In this document: piece after piece, positions 55,019 through 63,650 of the stretch
Layout of the letters: every line of letters starts with the position of its first letter
Numbering within the stretch: the stretch's first letter is position 1
NCBI GenBank assembly: GCA_024451685.1
Contig: JAMXCW010000001.1
Location: 223,406 to 287,405 of the forward strand
DNA length: 64,000 nucleotides
Direction: 5' to 3'
Source: Candidatus Bathyanammoxibius amoris
GTDB taxonomy: Bacteria; Planctomycetota; Brocadiia; Brocadiales; Bathyanammoxibiaceae
The notes under the pieces: model-generated
What the model saw: the letters and a program-made list of their open reading frames with translations, nothing else
Databases searched by the model: none
What the model was told of the DNA's origin: nothing
Translations under genes and position numbers: made by a program

Positions 55019-55984
55019 TTACGTGCGCATTATAAAAGGGGGGTCTTGCGTTGTCAAGGTCTTTTTGCCCAGTCTCCGCACGACCTTTTTTTTGTCCTTG
55101 TCCATCTGCGCGCGGAGCGCGTCGGCGCTCTCAAACTTCATCTCGTCCCTCAGCTTAAAGAGGAACTTTAGCTCTAAATCCTTACCGTATAGAGATTGAT
55201 TGAAATTGATTATATGCACCTCTACCACTTCCTCCCTCCCCTGTGGCTCGAAGGTGGGTCTGGTGCCGATGCTGGTAAGAGACAACATGTCCCCTCCGTC
55301 CACGTTTACCATGCTTGCGTATACGCCGGAAGGTGGTTTTATTTCGTTGTCGAGCTCCAGGTTTGCCGTAGGGTAGCCCAGTTCTTTGCCCCTGCCGCTG
55401 CCTTCCACTACCGTGCCCATAAGGGTGACGGGCCTGCCGAGCATCTCCTGAGCCCTCTTCAGGTCACCTTGAAGTACGGCTTCCCTGATGCGGGTACTGC
55501 TGATTTTTTCGTCCATGTATTTGATTACCGGACACAGGCGTGTCTCAAACCCGTACTTTTTTGAGAGCGCGGAAACGGAGGCGAAATCTCCCTTCCGGTC
55601 CTTTCCAAAGGCAAAGCCCCGGCTCATTACCCAGCCTTTGGCACCCAGGTAGTCGTAGACAATCTTCTCGGTGAAATGTTCCGCACTCATTTTACAAACC
55701 TTGTCAAACTCCAGGACGACGGCTAAATCCACTCCCATGCGCCGGAAGAGAAGCAGCCTGTGCTTTAATGAGGTGATGAAGCTGGACGTGCGACCGATAA
55801 GTACGTTTCTTGGGTGTGTGGTGAAAGTGAGTACGACGGATTCACCCTGCATTTCTTTCGCCCAGTTCACTGTCTTGTTGATTACCGCCTGGTGGCCGCG
55901 ATGTACCCCGTCAAAGCCGCCGATTGTTATGACCGGCCGGGTGAGCTTCCTGGGCCGTTCCTTTATTCCGTACAGGGTCTCCAT
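55019..55984 (-). CDS. ribF: Bifunctional riboflavin kinase / FAD synthetase
   Basis: Makes FMN and then FAD. The N-terminal adenylyltransferase (about 1-180) has TIGGFDGVHRGHQAVI and the STRIREAVLQGD block. The C-terminal kinase (about 185-305) has GTVVEGSGRGKELGYPTANL and GVYASMVNV. At 321 residues it is normal. It directly abuts the chaperone gene upstream. Confidence 0.95.
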   Translation of the reverse strand: METLYGIKERPRKLTRPVITIGGFDGVHRGHQAVINKTVNWAKEMQGESVVLTFTTHPRNVLIGRTSSFITSLKHRLLLFRRMGVDLAVVLEFDKVCKMSAEHFTEKIVYDYLGAKGWVMSRGFAFGKDRKGDFASVSALSKKYGFETRLCPVIKYMDEKISSTRIREAVLQGDLKRAQEMLGRPVTLMGTVVEGSGRGKELGYPTANLELDNEIKPPSGVYASMVNVDGGDMLSLTSIGTRPTFEPQGREEVVEVHIINFNQSLYGKDLELKFLFKLRDEMKFESADALRAQMDKDKKKVVRRLGKKTLTTQDPPFIMRT

Positions 55985-57664
55985 TTATCTGGTTAGTTTT
56001 GCCTCTTTTTTGAGGCGTTCGTTCCATTGTTCAAAAAAGTCTTGTTGTTTTTGCCCCAGGTATTTTTGAACCAATTTTTTCTTGTTTTCTTCAAACGTCT
56101 TTTGGTTTGCGGCTTTTTTCCCCTCGAGCCTTATGACGTAGACGGTTTTTTTTCCTGCCTTTTCGGTGACCGCGTCCAACTCACCCTGTTTGAGCCGGAA
56201 AGCGCTTTTTGCCACGTTGGGGGTGTTGGCCTCGAGTGTGTTTATATAGCGGGAGGGCTTGCCGTCTTTTGTCTCCGGTCTCTTGAAGAATTCTGTTTGT
56301 CTCTTTACAAAGGCGATCCCTTTGGCCTCGCTCTTCAGGAATTTAATGCCCTCTTCGAAAGAGGCCTGTTTTATCTTCTCCACACACTTCCTGGCCATTT
56401 CCTCGGCCTTTTGCAGGGCCTTTTCCTCCTTCAGGTCTTTCACCACCTTCTCGCGGATTTCTTGCAGTGGCGGCGCGGACGGTTCTTTTATGGAGATTAC
56501 CTGAAATATAAACGCACCGCCCGGCGCCTCAACCGGCGGGCTGGGATCGTATTTCTCTCTCTCAAAGAATTTGGAGTACACGGTCTCCTCCACGCCTGTT
56601 ATGACGTCCTTGGCCTTTTCTCTGGTAAAGAAGTCGCTTTCTTTATAGTAAACACCCATGTCGCCGCCGATGTCTGCGAAGTTTATGTGGTCGGTCCGTC
56701 CGAGACTGTCGTAAATCTTTTCATCGACTTTATTTATTAGCCCGTTAACCAGTTCTTTTGCCTTTTTTCTTTCGATGATTTTGTTTATCTTCTCTTTAAC
56801 CTCCTCGAAGGGTTTGTATTGTGGAGGTTGCGGCTCTTTGTTTCCTTCGTCCTTTTCGCCCTTGTCAGCCTTTGACGGGCTTTCCTTTTTGTATCTCCTG
56901 TCCTTGTTTTCCTCGTAATAGGCCCGCATCTCGTCTTCCGTAACCGTGACCTTTTTCTTTACGTCCCTGTAACGTGCCATCAGATATTCTATTTTTGTCT
57001 TTTCCGCTTCTTTGTATCCGGGTACACCTTCCGACGGGTCGGGGTAATTATCTTTATGTTTGTTATAGAAGGAGGTGACTTCTTCGTCTGTTACGCTGAC
57101 GTTGTCTGCAAGCTCCCGGGCCTTGATGGCCACGAATTCAACCTTTGCCTCTTCGTTTTCTCTCGCGTATCTCTCCCATGCCTCGGCAGTCGGTACCTTA
57201 ACGTTGCCGGAGAGCAGTACCATCATCTTTTCTGTCAGCAGCGCCTCTTTATAAGTTCTCAGGAGTTGTTCTTCTGTTACCCTGTAGTTCTGGCACAAAA
57301 GCCTGACTATCTGTTCCGTGGGTATACCGATGTTGCCTAACATGGTGACGCCCAGGGTGTTGAGTCTGTCTATTACCTCCGCGTTAGAGACCATAACCCC
57401 CATCCGCTCAGCCTCTTTGACAAACGTTAACCGTTCCCAGACCAGTTTGGTCAGCGGCAGGCCTTCTTGTTGCAAAAATATTCTGTTCCACCGTATCATC
57501 GCGTCGTTGAACTCTTCGGTGGAGATCTTTTCACCCAGTATGGTGCCTATGGGTTTCTTGGGTATCAGGTAGGTCGCGGAATATCCGATTCCCCAAGCCG
57601 CCATGGCGAACACCATGACGATGTACATCTTCTTCTTGTGTCGCCTCATCCAGTTTAGTGCCAT
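55985..57664 (-). CDS. SurA/PpiD-like periplasmic chaperone, membrane-anchored
   Basis: The 559 residues start with a signal anchor (KKMYIVMVFAMAAWGIGYSATYLI). The SurA-type N-terminal helical domain follows (about 40-165, EEFNDAMIRWNRIFLQQEG). Long helical segments and a Lys/Glu-rich linker come next; a possible parvulin-like remnant lies at about 395-510. No clean parvulin signature is seen, so it may be a chaperone without isomerase activity. Its job would be folding of exported proteins. Confidence 0.78.
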   Translation of the reverse strand: MALNWMRRHKKKMYIVMVFAMAAWGIGYSATYLIPKKPIGTILGEKISTEEFNDAMIRWNRIFLQQEGLPLTKLVWERLTFVKEAERMGVMVSNAEVIDRLNTLGVTMLGNIGIPTEQIVRLLCQNYRVTEEQLLRTYKEALLTEKMMVLLSGNVKVPTAEAWERYARENEEAKVEFVAIKARELADNVSVTDEEVTSFYNKHKDNYPDPSEGVPGYKEAEKTKIEYLMARYRDVKKKVTVTEDEMRAYYEENKDRRYKKESPSKADKGEKDEGNKEPQPPQYKPFEEVKEKINKIIERKKAKELVNGLINKVDEKIYDSLGRTDHINFADIGGDMGVYYKESDFFTREKAKDVITGVEETVYSKFFEREKYDPSPPVEAPGGAFIFQVISIKEPSAPPLQEIREKVVKDLKEEKALQKAEEMARKCVEKIKQASFEEGIKFLKSEAKGIAFVKRQTEFFKRPETKDGKPSRYINTLEANTPNVAKSAFRLKQGELDAVTEKAGKKTVYVIRLEGKKAANQKTFEENKKKLVQKYLGQKQQDFFEQWNERLKKEAKLTR

Positions 57665-57804
57665 AGGATACCTTCCAGTGACAAGATACAGTTGAAGTCA
57701 GAGAAATTTGTTTGAAGTACAGAAAACCCGATTATATATGATTTTCATGCCCCATCAACTGCTTTTTAGGTGGTGTCGTCAGGCCGTGTAGGGGAAAAAA
57801 GCCC

Positions 57805-57833
57805 TTGACACCGCTCATATACTTCATTATTAG
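57805..57833 (+). promoter_or_regulatory. Promoter candidate for topA
   Basis: TTGACA (57805-57810), 17 bases and TATTAG (57828-57833), four of six −10 matches, about 60 bases before the topA start. Confidence 0.5.
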
Positions 57834-57897
57834 AGTTCTTTTATCGGGCAGTTGTGACTGCCGGGTGACGGGGTGTTACATAGTTAGGAGTTCTTAG

Positions 57898-60027
57898 ATG
57901 AATACGTCAAAGCGGATAGTTATCGTTGAATCTCCAACCAAGGCGAAGACTATAAACAAATTTCTTGGTTCAAACTACGTGGTGCGGTCTTCGATGGGTC
58001 ATGTCAGGGACCTGCCGTACAATAAGCTCGCCGTGGACATAGAGAAGGACTTTGAGCCGGAGTACAAGATTCTGCCGAAGCGCAAGGAAATGGTTAAGTC
58101 CCTGAAGAGCGAGGTGGACGCGGCCGCCGAGGTCTATCTCGCGCCCGACCAGGATCGTGAGGGCGAGGCGATAGCCTGGCATCTCTGCAAGGCCCTGGAA
58201 ATACCTGACGGAAAGGCCCACAGGGTAGTCTTTAACGAGATTACCAAAGAGGCCATTAAGAATGCGTTTGAGCACCCGGTGGGTATAGATATGAATAAGG
58301 TCAACGCACAGCAGGCCCGCCGCATCCTCGACCGGCTGGTAGGCTATAAGATAAGTCCGTTGTTGTGGAAGAAGGTCACAAAAAAACTTAGCGCGGGCAG
58401 GGTTCAGTCCGTAGCGGTCAGGATACTGGTGGAAAGGGAGAAAGAGGTAAGGGCGTTTAAGCCCGTAGAGTACTGGGACATCATTGCAAAGCTGAAGCCT
58501 AAGGGCGGCGGGACCAGAGGCTTTGAGGCAAAACTGTGGCGGCTGGAGGATGCCGATGTAAAGATAGGCAATGAAACCGAGGCCGAGGGACACGTTGAGA
58601 GCTTAAAGGGCTCGAAATATATCGTAAGTGCCGTGACGAAGCAGCGCAGGCAGAGTAAGCCCCTGCCGCCCTTCGCCACGAGTCAGCTTCAACAGCAGGC
58701 CTCTATTCAGTTGAACTTCAGCACCAAGAAGACAATGGTCGTCGCCCAGCAACTCTACGAAGGCGTTGATATCGCGGAAGGTCCGACGGGGCTTATTACA
58801 TATATGAGGACCGATTCGTTCAGCGTGTCCAAGGAGGCCATTGCGGCCTGCAGGAAGTTTATACCCGAGAAATTCGGCGAGGAATACCTGCCGCCGAAAC
58901 CAAATATATATGCCTCCAGGAAGGGTGCTCAGCAGGCCCATGAGGCCGTAAGGCCAGCCAGCGTTGAGATTACCCCCGACTCAATAAAGCAGTATCTTAC
59001 GAGAGACCAGCACAGACTTTACCAGCTTATCTGGCACAGGTTCGTTGCGAGCCAGATGGTCCCGGCCGAGTACGAGACTATCGACGCGACCATAGACGCC
59101 GGCCCTTACAGGTTTAAGGCCAAGGGGAAAGTGGTAGTCTTTCAGGGGCACACGGTCCTTTCAGGGCCTATAAAAGAAGAACTCCTTCCGGAACTGCAGG
59201 AAGGAAATGAGTTGAAGTTGCTTGAACTTACGCCGAACCAGCATTTCACTGAGCCTCCACCGAGATATACGGAAGCCGCGTTGGTCAAGGCCCTGGAAAA
59301 ACAGGGCATCGGCAGGCCCAGCACCTATGCCGCGATTATCTCCACCATACAGGATAGAGGGTATGTCAAGAGGGAGAAGAAAACCCTGCACCCGACCGAT
59401 CTCGGAATCCTTGTGACGGACAAGCTGGTGAAACATTTCCCCACGATCCTGAACATCGAGTTCACGTCTCACATGGAAGAAGAACTGGATAAAATCGAAG
59501 AGGCCAAACTGGACTGGGTAGGAGTGCTTAAGGAGTTCTATACCCCGTTCCAGAAGGAGCTGGAAGCAGCGACGGAAGAGATGGAGAGTGAGAAGGGACG
59601 CCCGGAGGAAACCGGTATAGTCTGTAAGCAGTGCGGGGCCGGTATGGTTGTGCGCTGGAGCAGGGCGGGTAAGTTCCTGGGCTGTTCCGCCTTCCCCAAG
59701 TGCAAGTTCACCATGGACATCTCCGGAGATAACCAGCCTGTGCCTGCTGAAGCCACCGGGGAGACCTGCGATAAGTGTGGAAGCCCGATGGTTATAAAGT
59801 CGGGACGGATGGGCAGATTTCTCGCGTGTTCGGCCTATCCTGAGTGCAAGAATACCAAGTCCCTGCCTACGGGGGTGAAGTGTCCCAAGGAGGGGTGCGG
59901 TGGCGACGTCGTGTCAAGGTTTTCGAAGCGGGGCAGAAGGTTTTACGGGTGCAGTAACTATCCCAAGTGCGACTTCACCGCATTCAAACTGCCTGAGCAA
60001 CCGGCCGCGGTTGGGTCTGATGGTTAA
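57898..60027 (+). CDS. topA: DNA topoisomerase I (type IA)
   Basis: Relaxes negative supercoils through a 5'-phosphotyrosine. The Toprim domain is at the start (VIVESPTKAKTINKFLG with the catalytic Glu, then APDQDREGEAIAWHL). The active-site Tyr lies in GLITYMRTDSF near 301. Three C-terminal zinc fingers follow from about 574: CKQCG…CSAFPKC, CDKCG…CSAYPEC and CPKEGCGG…CSNYPKC. The last codons are inside a 26-bp direct repeat; the present ending is SDG and TAA, while joining to the second repeat copy would give SD and TAG. Confidence 0.96.
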   Translation: MNTSKRIVIVESPTKAKTINKFLGSNYVVRSSMGHVRDLPYNKLAVDIEKDFEPEYKILPKRKEMVKSLKSEVDAAAEVYLAPDQDREGEAIAWHLCKALEIPDGKAHRVVFNEITKEAIKNAFEHPVGIDMNKVNAQQARRILDRLVGYKISPLLWKKVTKKLSAGRVQSVAVRILVEREKEVRAFKPVEYWDIIAKLKPKGGGTRGFEAKLWRLEDADVKIGNETEAEGHVESLKGSKYIVSAVTKQRRQSKPLPPFATSQLQQQASIQLNFSTKKTMVVAQQLYEGVDIAEGPTGLITYMRTDSFSVSKEAIAACRKFIPEKFGEEYLPPKPNIYASRKGAQQAHEAVRPASVEITPDSIKQYLTRDQHRLYQLIWHRFVASQMVPAEYETIDATIDAGPYRFKAKGKVVVFQGHTVLSGPIKEELLPELQEGNELKLLELTPNQHFTEPPPRYTEAALVKALEKQGIGRPSTYAAIISTIQDRGYVKREKKTLHPTDLGILVTDKLVKHFPTILNIEFTSHMEEELDKIEEAKLDWVGVLKEFYTPFQKELEAATEEMESEKGRPEETGIVCKQCGAGMVVRWSRAGKFLGCSAFPKCKFTMDISGDNQPVPAEATGETCDKCGSPMVIKSGRMGRFLACSAYPECKNTKSLPTGVKCPKEGCGGDVVSRFSKRGRRFYGCSNYPKCDFTAFKLPEQPAAVGSDG
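59996..60021. repeat. Left copy of 26-bp direct repeat (3' end of topA)
   Basis: The 26 bases from agcaaccgg to gggtctgat recur exactly at 62777-62802. The core CAACCG-GCCG-CGGTTG has matched inverted arms, like a recombinase site. It is part of the topA reading frame. Confidence 0.9.
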
Positions 60028-60138
60028 GGCCCGATGCCTGGGATTGGCGGTACCGTTACAGCCGGGTTATTGCGGGATTAATATGACGGTGCGTCTTGAG
60101 GCTGTATCAATAGAACAAAAGGAGCGAAGTAGTTACTC

Positions 60139-62739
60139 ATGGCACTTGACCTATCCACTATTACGGCACCGATAAGTGGTACTCGGTTTTCTAAGCTCTG
60201 GGCGGCACAGGAGAGAGTTCTTGACATCTATACCTCGGAAGCCCATGAGCTTTCTGACATTGCTATCGAACTTCCAACGGGCGCGGGTAAAACTCTCATT
60301 GCGCTTTTAATTCTAGAGTACTGGCGGAAGCAAGGTAAGAAAGTGGCAATACTCACGGGGAATAAAACTCTCGCACGTCAGATTGAAGACGAAGCGGATG
60401 ACCTGCGCGTTTCAGTTGTTCGCTTCGAGGGCAGTGGGGACTTGCTCCTACCCAAGGACTTACGTGCATATGACCGCTCCAACTCCATAGGTATAATGAA
60501 TTATTGGGTTTATATCAACCAGAGACCGAGTGTAGCGCCCGCTGATATTCTCGTTCTTGATGACGCACAGCTTGCAGAGGGAGCTCTTCTCTCTTTGTTT
60601 TCGGTTAGGATAGGGCACGGAGAACATTCTTCCTTATTCACTGAAGCCATGCGTCTGATTGAGCAGTACACGGACAGTCCCGTAGCGGATGACTTCGTGA
60701 AGAATGTAGAACAGGGACCGTGGGGTCCAACAGACCTTGTTCCATTCCCCAATTTCATAGAGATGCACGAGGAACTTGAGGCTCTCGTGGAAGAACAACT
60801 TGCCTCTGCAGGAAACGATTCCGAGTGGAAGAACCTAAAATATAGCTGGGGTCGGCTGCGACCAAACCTCCAACAAGCACTTCTATTTCTGAGTAGTGAG
60901 GAAATTGTTTTGCGCCCATACATCTTTCCGAGTCTAGAATTATCTCACCTTAAATCTCCTATCCAACGAATTTACATGAGTGCCACACTGCACGATCCTA
61001 ATGACCTTCAGCGCCGCCTCGGAACGCCACCGATAAAGAAACTGGACATTCCATCTTCCCTATGCAGAGAGGAAGACGGTCGCCGTCTCTTCATCTTCAA
61101 CCAGACCTCATCCCTCTCTTCTCGCAATGAACCGACAGAGGAAGTTCTAGTTCCATTGCGAGGACTCCTCAGTACCCAGAAGAAGAGCGTCTGGCTGTGC
61201 TCATCTAGATATGAGGCAAAACGCTGGCGCTCTTGGCTTAATGAGCAGTTAGGTGAACATGGCAACTTGCCACCCACTTGGGAGCTCACCTCCACAGGAA
61301 GTGAATTAGAGAACTTCTGCTCCGTTGCAGAAGGCCATCTGTTTGTTGCTGGTCGCTTCGAGGGAATGGATTTCCCGAACGATACCTGTCGTCTGGCAGT
61401 TTTCCCTTCTTTACCACGGGCGACGGGTGCTTTAGAACGGTTCGTAACGGAACAGCTAAAAGATGCTACCTTCCAGAAGACCCGGATGCTAGAACGGATA
61501 AAGCAAGGAATAGGTCGTTGCACTCGTGGAAATGAGGATTTTGCTGTCTATTATTTTCTTGATGCTCGTTTTTATGCAGAGATGGAGTCTAAAGCCTTCA
61601 GTGCACTCCAGAGCGAGAGAACTTGTAAGCAGATTGAACTGGGTCTCGAATTGACGCAAGATGGTTTAGGTGCGGTCGTTCCGTTCGCCAGAACATTTCT
61701 TAAAGGGAACTTCAAGGAGTTTGACAAACGCGAATCAGAAGTCTCGCCACCTTCAGTAGAGCCAACGCAGATTCTAGCTACAATGGCAACTGTATCCGAA
61801 GAGGTAGAGGGATGGAGGGCTCTTTTTGGAACCCATGATTTCGAGAATGCATCAAGATACTTCGAGGGCGTGAGTAGTAAGCTAGAGGATGCCGAGCGTG
61901 AGCATAGAGGCTTTTGGAAGTATATGGAGGCGTTTGCGGAATACCTCCGCTACAAGTTAGATGATCAGCCAGCAGCTTTGGATGTGTGCTTGAGCTACTT
62001 AGAGAGGGCAATTAAGGAGGGTGGCTCTTCGTCTTGGTTCAATCGGCTCAGGAAGACCAAGAACAAATTGAGCAGTACTCCGGAGGACTCTTTACCGATT
62101 ACCAACTATGATGAATTGTTCGACCGTTGGGATGAGTTAGCTGAAAAGTACCCCCTCCGTAAGGGGCGATTTCTGAAATGGCTAGCAGTGCAAAAGGCGT
62201 ATTTGGAAGGCACACACAAACAAGTGTGTGCTACTCTGGAGACTCTTGGTTACACGCTTGGTTACAATGCAACTCGGCCAGAGGGTGATGGGGCACCGGA
62301 TGGCCTTTGGGTTACGAGGGATCATGCTATCACGATTGAAGCAAAGATTGATGTCAAGAGAGATAGTGTCAGCCTTTCCGACGTAAATCAGGCAGATGGG
62401 CATCGACGTGGAGTCATGAAAGAACAATCGCTAAATGACGCGGAGATAGCTTCGGTTATAGTGACCTCCATGAAAAAAAGCGATAGAATAGCCTCGACTG
62501 CACTGGGCGATATTCGTATACTTCCGCTTGAATTGGTTAGCGAAATCCAGACACGACTTGAGCAGGTAATGCGAGGCTACTGGAGGGGCTGGTTACGTGA
62601 TAACGCTGCGGTTCGCACCAAATTGCGTCGAGCAGCATTTTCCTCACTTCCTCCTAATGGATGGTTTTTGCGGGTGTTGAAGAATGCTCGAGCGGAGTTT
62701 GTGGAGGAAGAAGAACTCTTCAAAGAATGGCCGTCGTGA
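60139..62739 (+). CDS. XPD/DinG-like SF2 helicase fused to a PD-(D/E)XK nuclease
   Basis: The 866 residues show Walker A LPTGAGKT at 45-52, Walker B-type LVLDDAQ near 140 (DDAQ instead of DEAH), motif V RFEGMDFPND near 406 and motif VI QGIGRCTRG near 456, the layout of XPD/DinG enzymes. The four Cys of the XPD iron-sulphur domain are missing. A helical region (about 560-690) leads to GAPDGLWVTRDHAITIEAK near 717-735, a PD-x-EAK nuclease motif. AGGAG lies 14 bases before ATG, a long gap. The codon use is less GC-rich than topA. The fusion suggests anti-phage or anti-plasmid defence; no partner gene is present. Confidence 0.85.
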   Translation: MALDLSTITAPISGTRFSKLWAAQERVLDIYTSEAHELSDIAIELPTGAGKTLIALLILEYWRKQGKKVAILTGNKTLARQIEDEADDLRVSVVRFEGSGDLLLPKDLRAYDRSNSIGIMNYWVYINQRPSVAPADILVLDDAQLAEGALLSLFSVRIGHGEHSSLFTEAMRLIEQYTDSPVADDFVKNVEQGPWGPTDLVPFPNFIEMHEELEALVEEQLASAGNDSEWKNLKYSWGRLRPNLQQALLFLSSEEIVLRPYIFPSLELSHLKSPIQRIYMSATLHDPNDLQRRLGTPPIKKLDIPSSLCREEDGRRLFIFNQTSSLSSRNEPTEEVLVPLRGLLSTQKKSVWLCSSRYEAKRWRSWLNEQLGEHGNLPPTWELTSTGSELENFCSVAEGHLFVAGRFEGMDFPNDTCRLAVFPSLPRATGALERFVTEQLKDATFQKTRMLERIKQGIGRCTRGNEDFAVYYFLDARFYAEMESKAFSALQSERTCKQIELGLELTQDGLGAVVPFARTFLKGNFKEFDKRESEVSPPSVEPTQILATMATVSEEVEGWRALFGTHDFENASRYFEGVSSKLEDAEREHRGFWKYMEAFAEYLRYKLDDQPAALDVCLSYLERAIKEGGSSSWFNRLRKTKNKLSSTPEDSLPITNYDELFDRWDELAEKYPLRKGRFLKWLAVQKAYLEGTHKQVCATLETLGYTLGYNATRPEGDGAPDGLWVTRDHAITIEAKIDVKRDSVSLSDVNQADGHRRGVMKEQSLNDAEIASVIVTSMKKSDRIASTALGDIRILPLELVSEIQTRLEQVMRGYWRGWLRDNAAVRTKLRRAAFSSLPPNGWFLRVLKNARAEFVEEEELFKEWPS

Positions 62740-62776
62740 AGTCATTGGAAAGTGGTCTATAGCATACATCTCTTAA

Positions 62777-62802
62777 AGCAACCGGCCGCGGTTGGGTCTG
62801 AT
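62777..62802. repeat. Right copy of 26-bp direct repeat
   Basis: Exact copy of 59996-60021. The bases immediately before and after differ between copies, which fixes the repeat length at 26. It is followed by TAG in the topA frame. Confidence 0.9.
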
Positions 62803-62877
62803 TAGATTTGACGCGGGATTTTTTGGCTCTGCTCTCTACCGGGGTGTCGGCGTTGCTCCCCCTGTAAGCTTACGCGG

Positions 62878-63119
62878 TTAATCCATTGGCCCGGCCTGCG
62901 GCTTACCATACGGGGGTATGGACAAAAACTTCCTGTCGTTCAAATCTTCCGGCTGCTCCTCTATCCTTACGGGGAGCATAATCTTGTTCTTATCCCCCAT
63001 TATAGCCACGTTTATGATGTCTTCTACGTGGGTGCGCCGGATGAGACCGGGAAAAACGAACATACTCCGCTGAGGATGACACAAATAAGCGTGGTTGGGA
63101 TTATCGTTCTATATGTCAT
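62878..63119 (-). pseudogene. Possible small exported protein with a frameshift
   Basis: An ATG at 63119 opens a signal-peptide-like sequence, MTYRTIIPTTLICVILSGVC, followed by SFFPVSSGAPT and a stop. In the −1 frame the coding character continues as HVEDIINVAIMGDKNKIML, PVRIEEQPEDLNDRKFL and a final GKPQAGPMD. A shift near the T run at 63052-63056 or just before the stop would join them to a protein of about 80 residues. The second part alone could start at ATG 63063. I do not recognise the family. Confidence 0.4.
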
Positions 63120-63154
63120 GGACCCTGTTTTTCACAGAGGTTATCCCGCGAACA

Positions 63155-63238
63155 TGGGCGAGGTGAGAGTCGAACTCACACGGGCTCATCGCCCAAGGGA
63201 TTTTAAGTCCCTCGTGTCTGCCATTCCACCACTCGCCC
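63155..63238 (-). tRNA. tRNA-Leu (UAA)
   Basis: An 84-base class II tRNA on the minus strand: acceptor GGGCGAG with CTCGCCC, anticodon loop ACTTAAAAT giving TAA, long variable arm TGGGCGATGAGCCCG, T-arm with GAGTTCGACTC. CCA is not encoded. Confidence 0.95.
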
Positions 63239-63249
63239 GAAAATTATGG

Positions 63250-63321
63250 AGGCGGCTCCGGGATTCGAACCCGGGAATAGCGGTTTTGCAGACCGCCGCC
63301 TTCCCACTTGGCTAAGCCGCC
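63250..63321 (-). tRNA. tRNA-Cys (GCA)
   Basis: A 72-base cloverleaf on the minus strand: acceptor GGCGGCT with AGCCGCC, anticodon loop CTGCAAA giving GCA, T-arm GGGTTCGAATCCC. The genome encodes CCA directly after it (63247-63249). It lies 11 bases before tRNA-Leu in the same direction, so the two are probably one transcript. Confidence 0.95.
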
Positions 63322-63365
63322 ACTTCTATAAAATATCTTTGCGCGATTGCAAGAAGGTGGATTAT

Positions 63366-63500
63366 ATGCGCAACGCCAACAAAGGTCAAGAAGTTGAGCC
63401 GTGCCGGCAGGCTCAAAGCCTAAGTGCCGTTAGGTGCAGTTGTTGCGGCGCCTGGGTTTATGCGGGGCCTTTGTTGCCGGAACGGGATTATGTGGTATAA
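63366..63500 (+). CDS. Possible 44-residue Cys-rich small protein
   Basis: ATG at 63366 has AAGGTGG six bases before it. The product contains CRQAQSLSAVRCSCCGAW and ends in RDYVV. Its stop codon overlaps the −10 box of the next promoter. The four Cys could bind a metal. No family is recognised; it may be a chance frame. Confidence 0.3.
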   Translation: MRNANKGQEVEPCRQAQSLSAVRCSCCGAWVYAGPLLPERDYVV

Positions 63501-63501
63501 T
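63474..63501 (+). promoter_or_regulatory. Promoter candidate with extended −10 for the cytochrome gene
   Basis: TTGCCG (63474-63479), 16 bases, then a perfect TATAAT (63496-63501) preceded by TGG, an extended −10 element. The leader would be about 140 bases. Confidence 0.65.
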
Positions 63502-63650
63502 TCTCTTAGAGCCTGTAACCGTTCCAGAAGTAAGGAAGGGAGACGGAGAAAAGGCACGTAAGTCTTTGAATTTATGGTGTCTGCGGTACTGGGGCCCGCC
63601 GGGCAGGTTTGGGGCTCTTTAATGTGTACTAAGGAGGTGAGGTGGGGAAA

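Larger units (their letters stand above)
59996..62802. mobile_element. 2.8-kb insertion unit carrying one helicase-nuclease gene
   Basis: The unit is bounded by perfect 26-bp direct repeats; from the start of one to the start of the other is 2,781 bases. The right copy is followed directly by an in-frame TAG that would end topA one codon earlier, as expected for the original gene end. Inside are 117 bases of leader, the gene at 60139 and 37 bases of tail. There are no terminal inverted repeats and no transposase, integrase or resolvase. Confidence 0.7.
62740..63154. other. Stretch between the insertion and the tRNA genes
   Basis: It holds the right repeat copy, a T-rich run (62820-62826) that may end topA transcripts, and on the minus strand a possible small broken gene, listed separately. 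Nothing else is recognised. Confidence 0.5.

Noticed and set aside
63385..63500. Possible riboswitch before the cytochrome gene
   Set aside because: The paired segments lie upstream of the best promoter, and no known riboswitch core could be matched.
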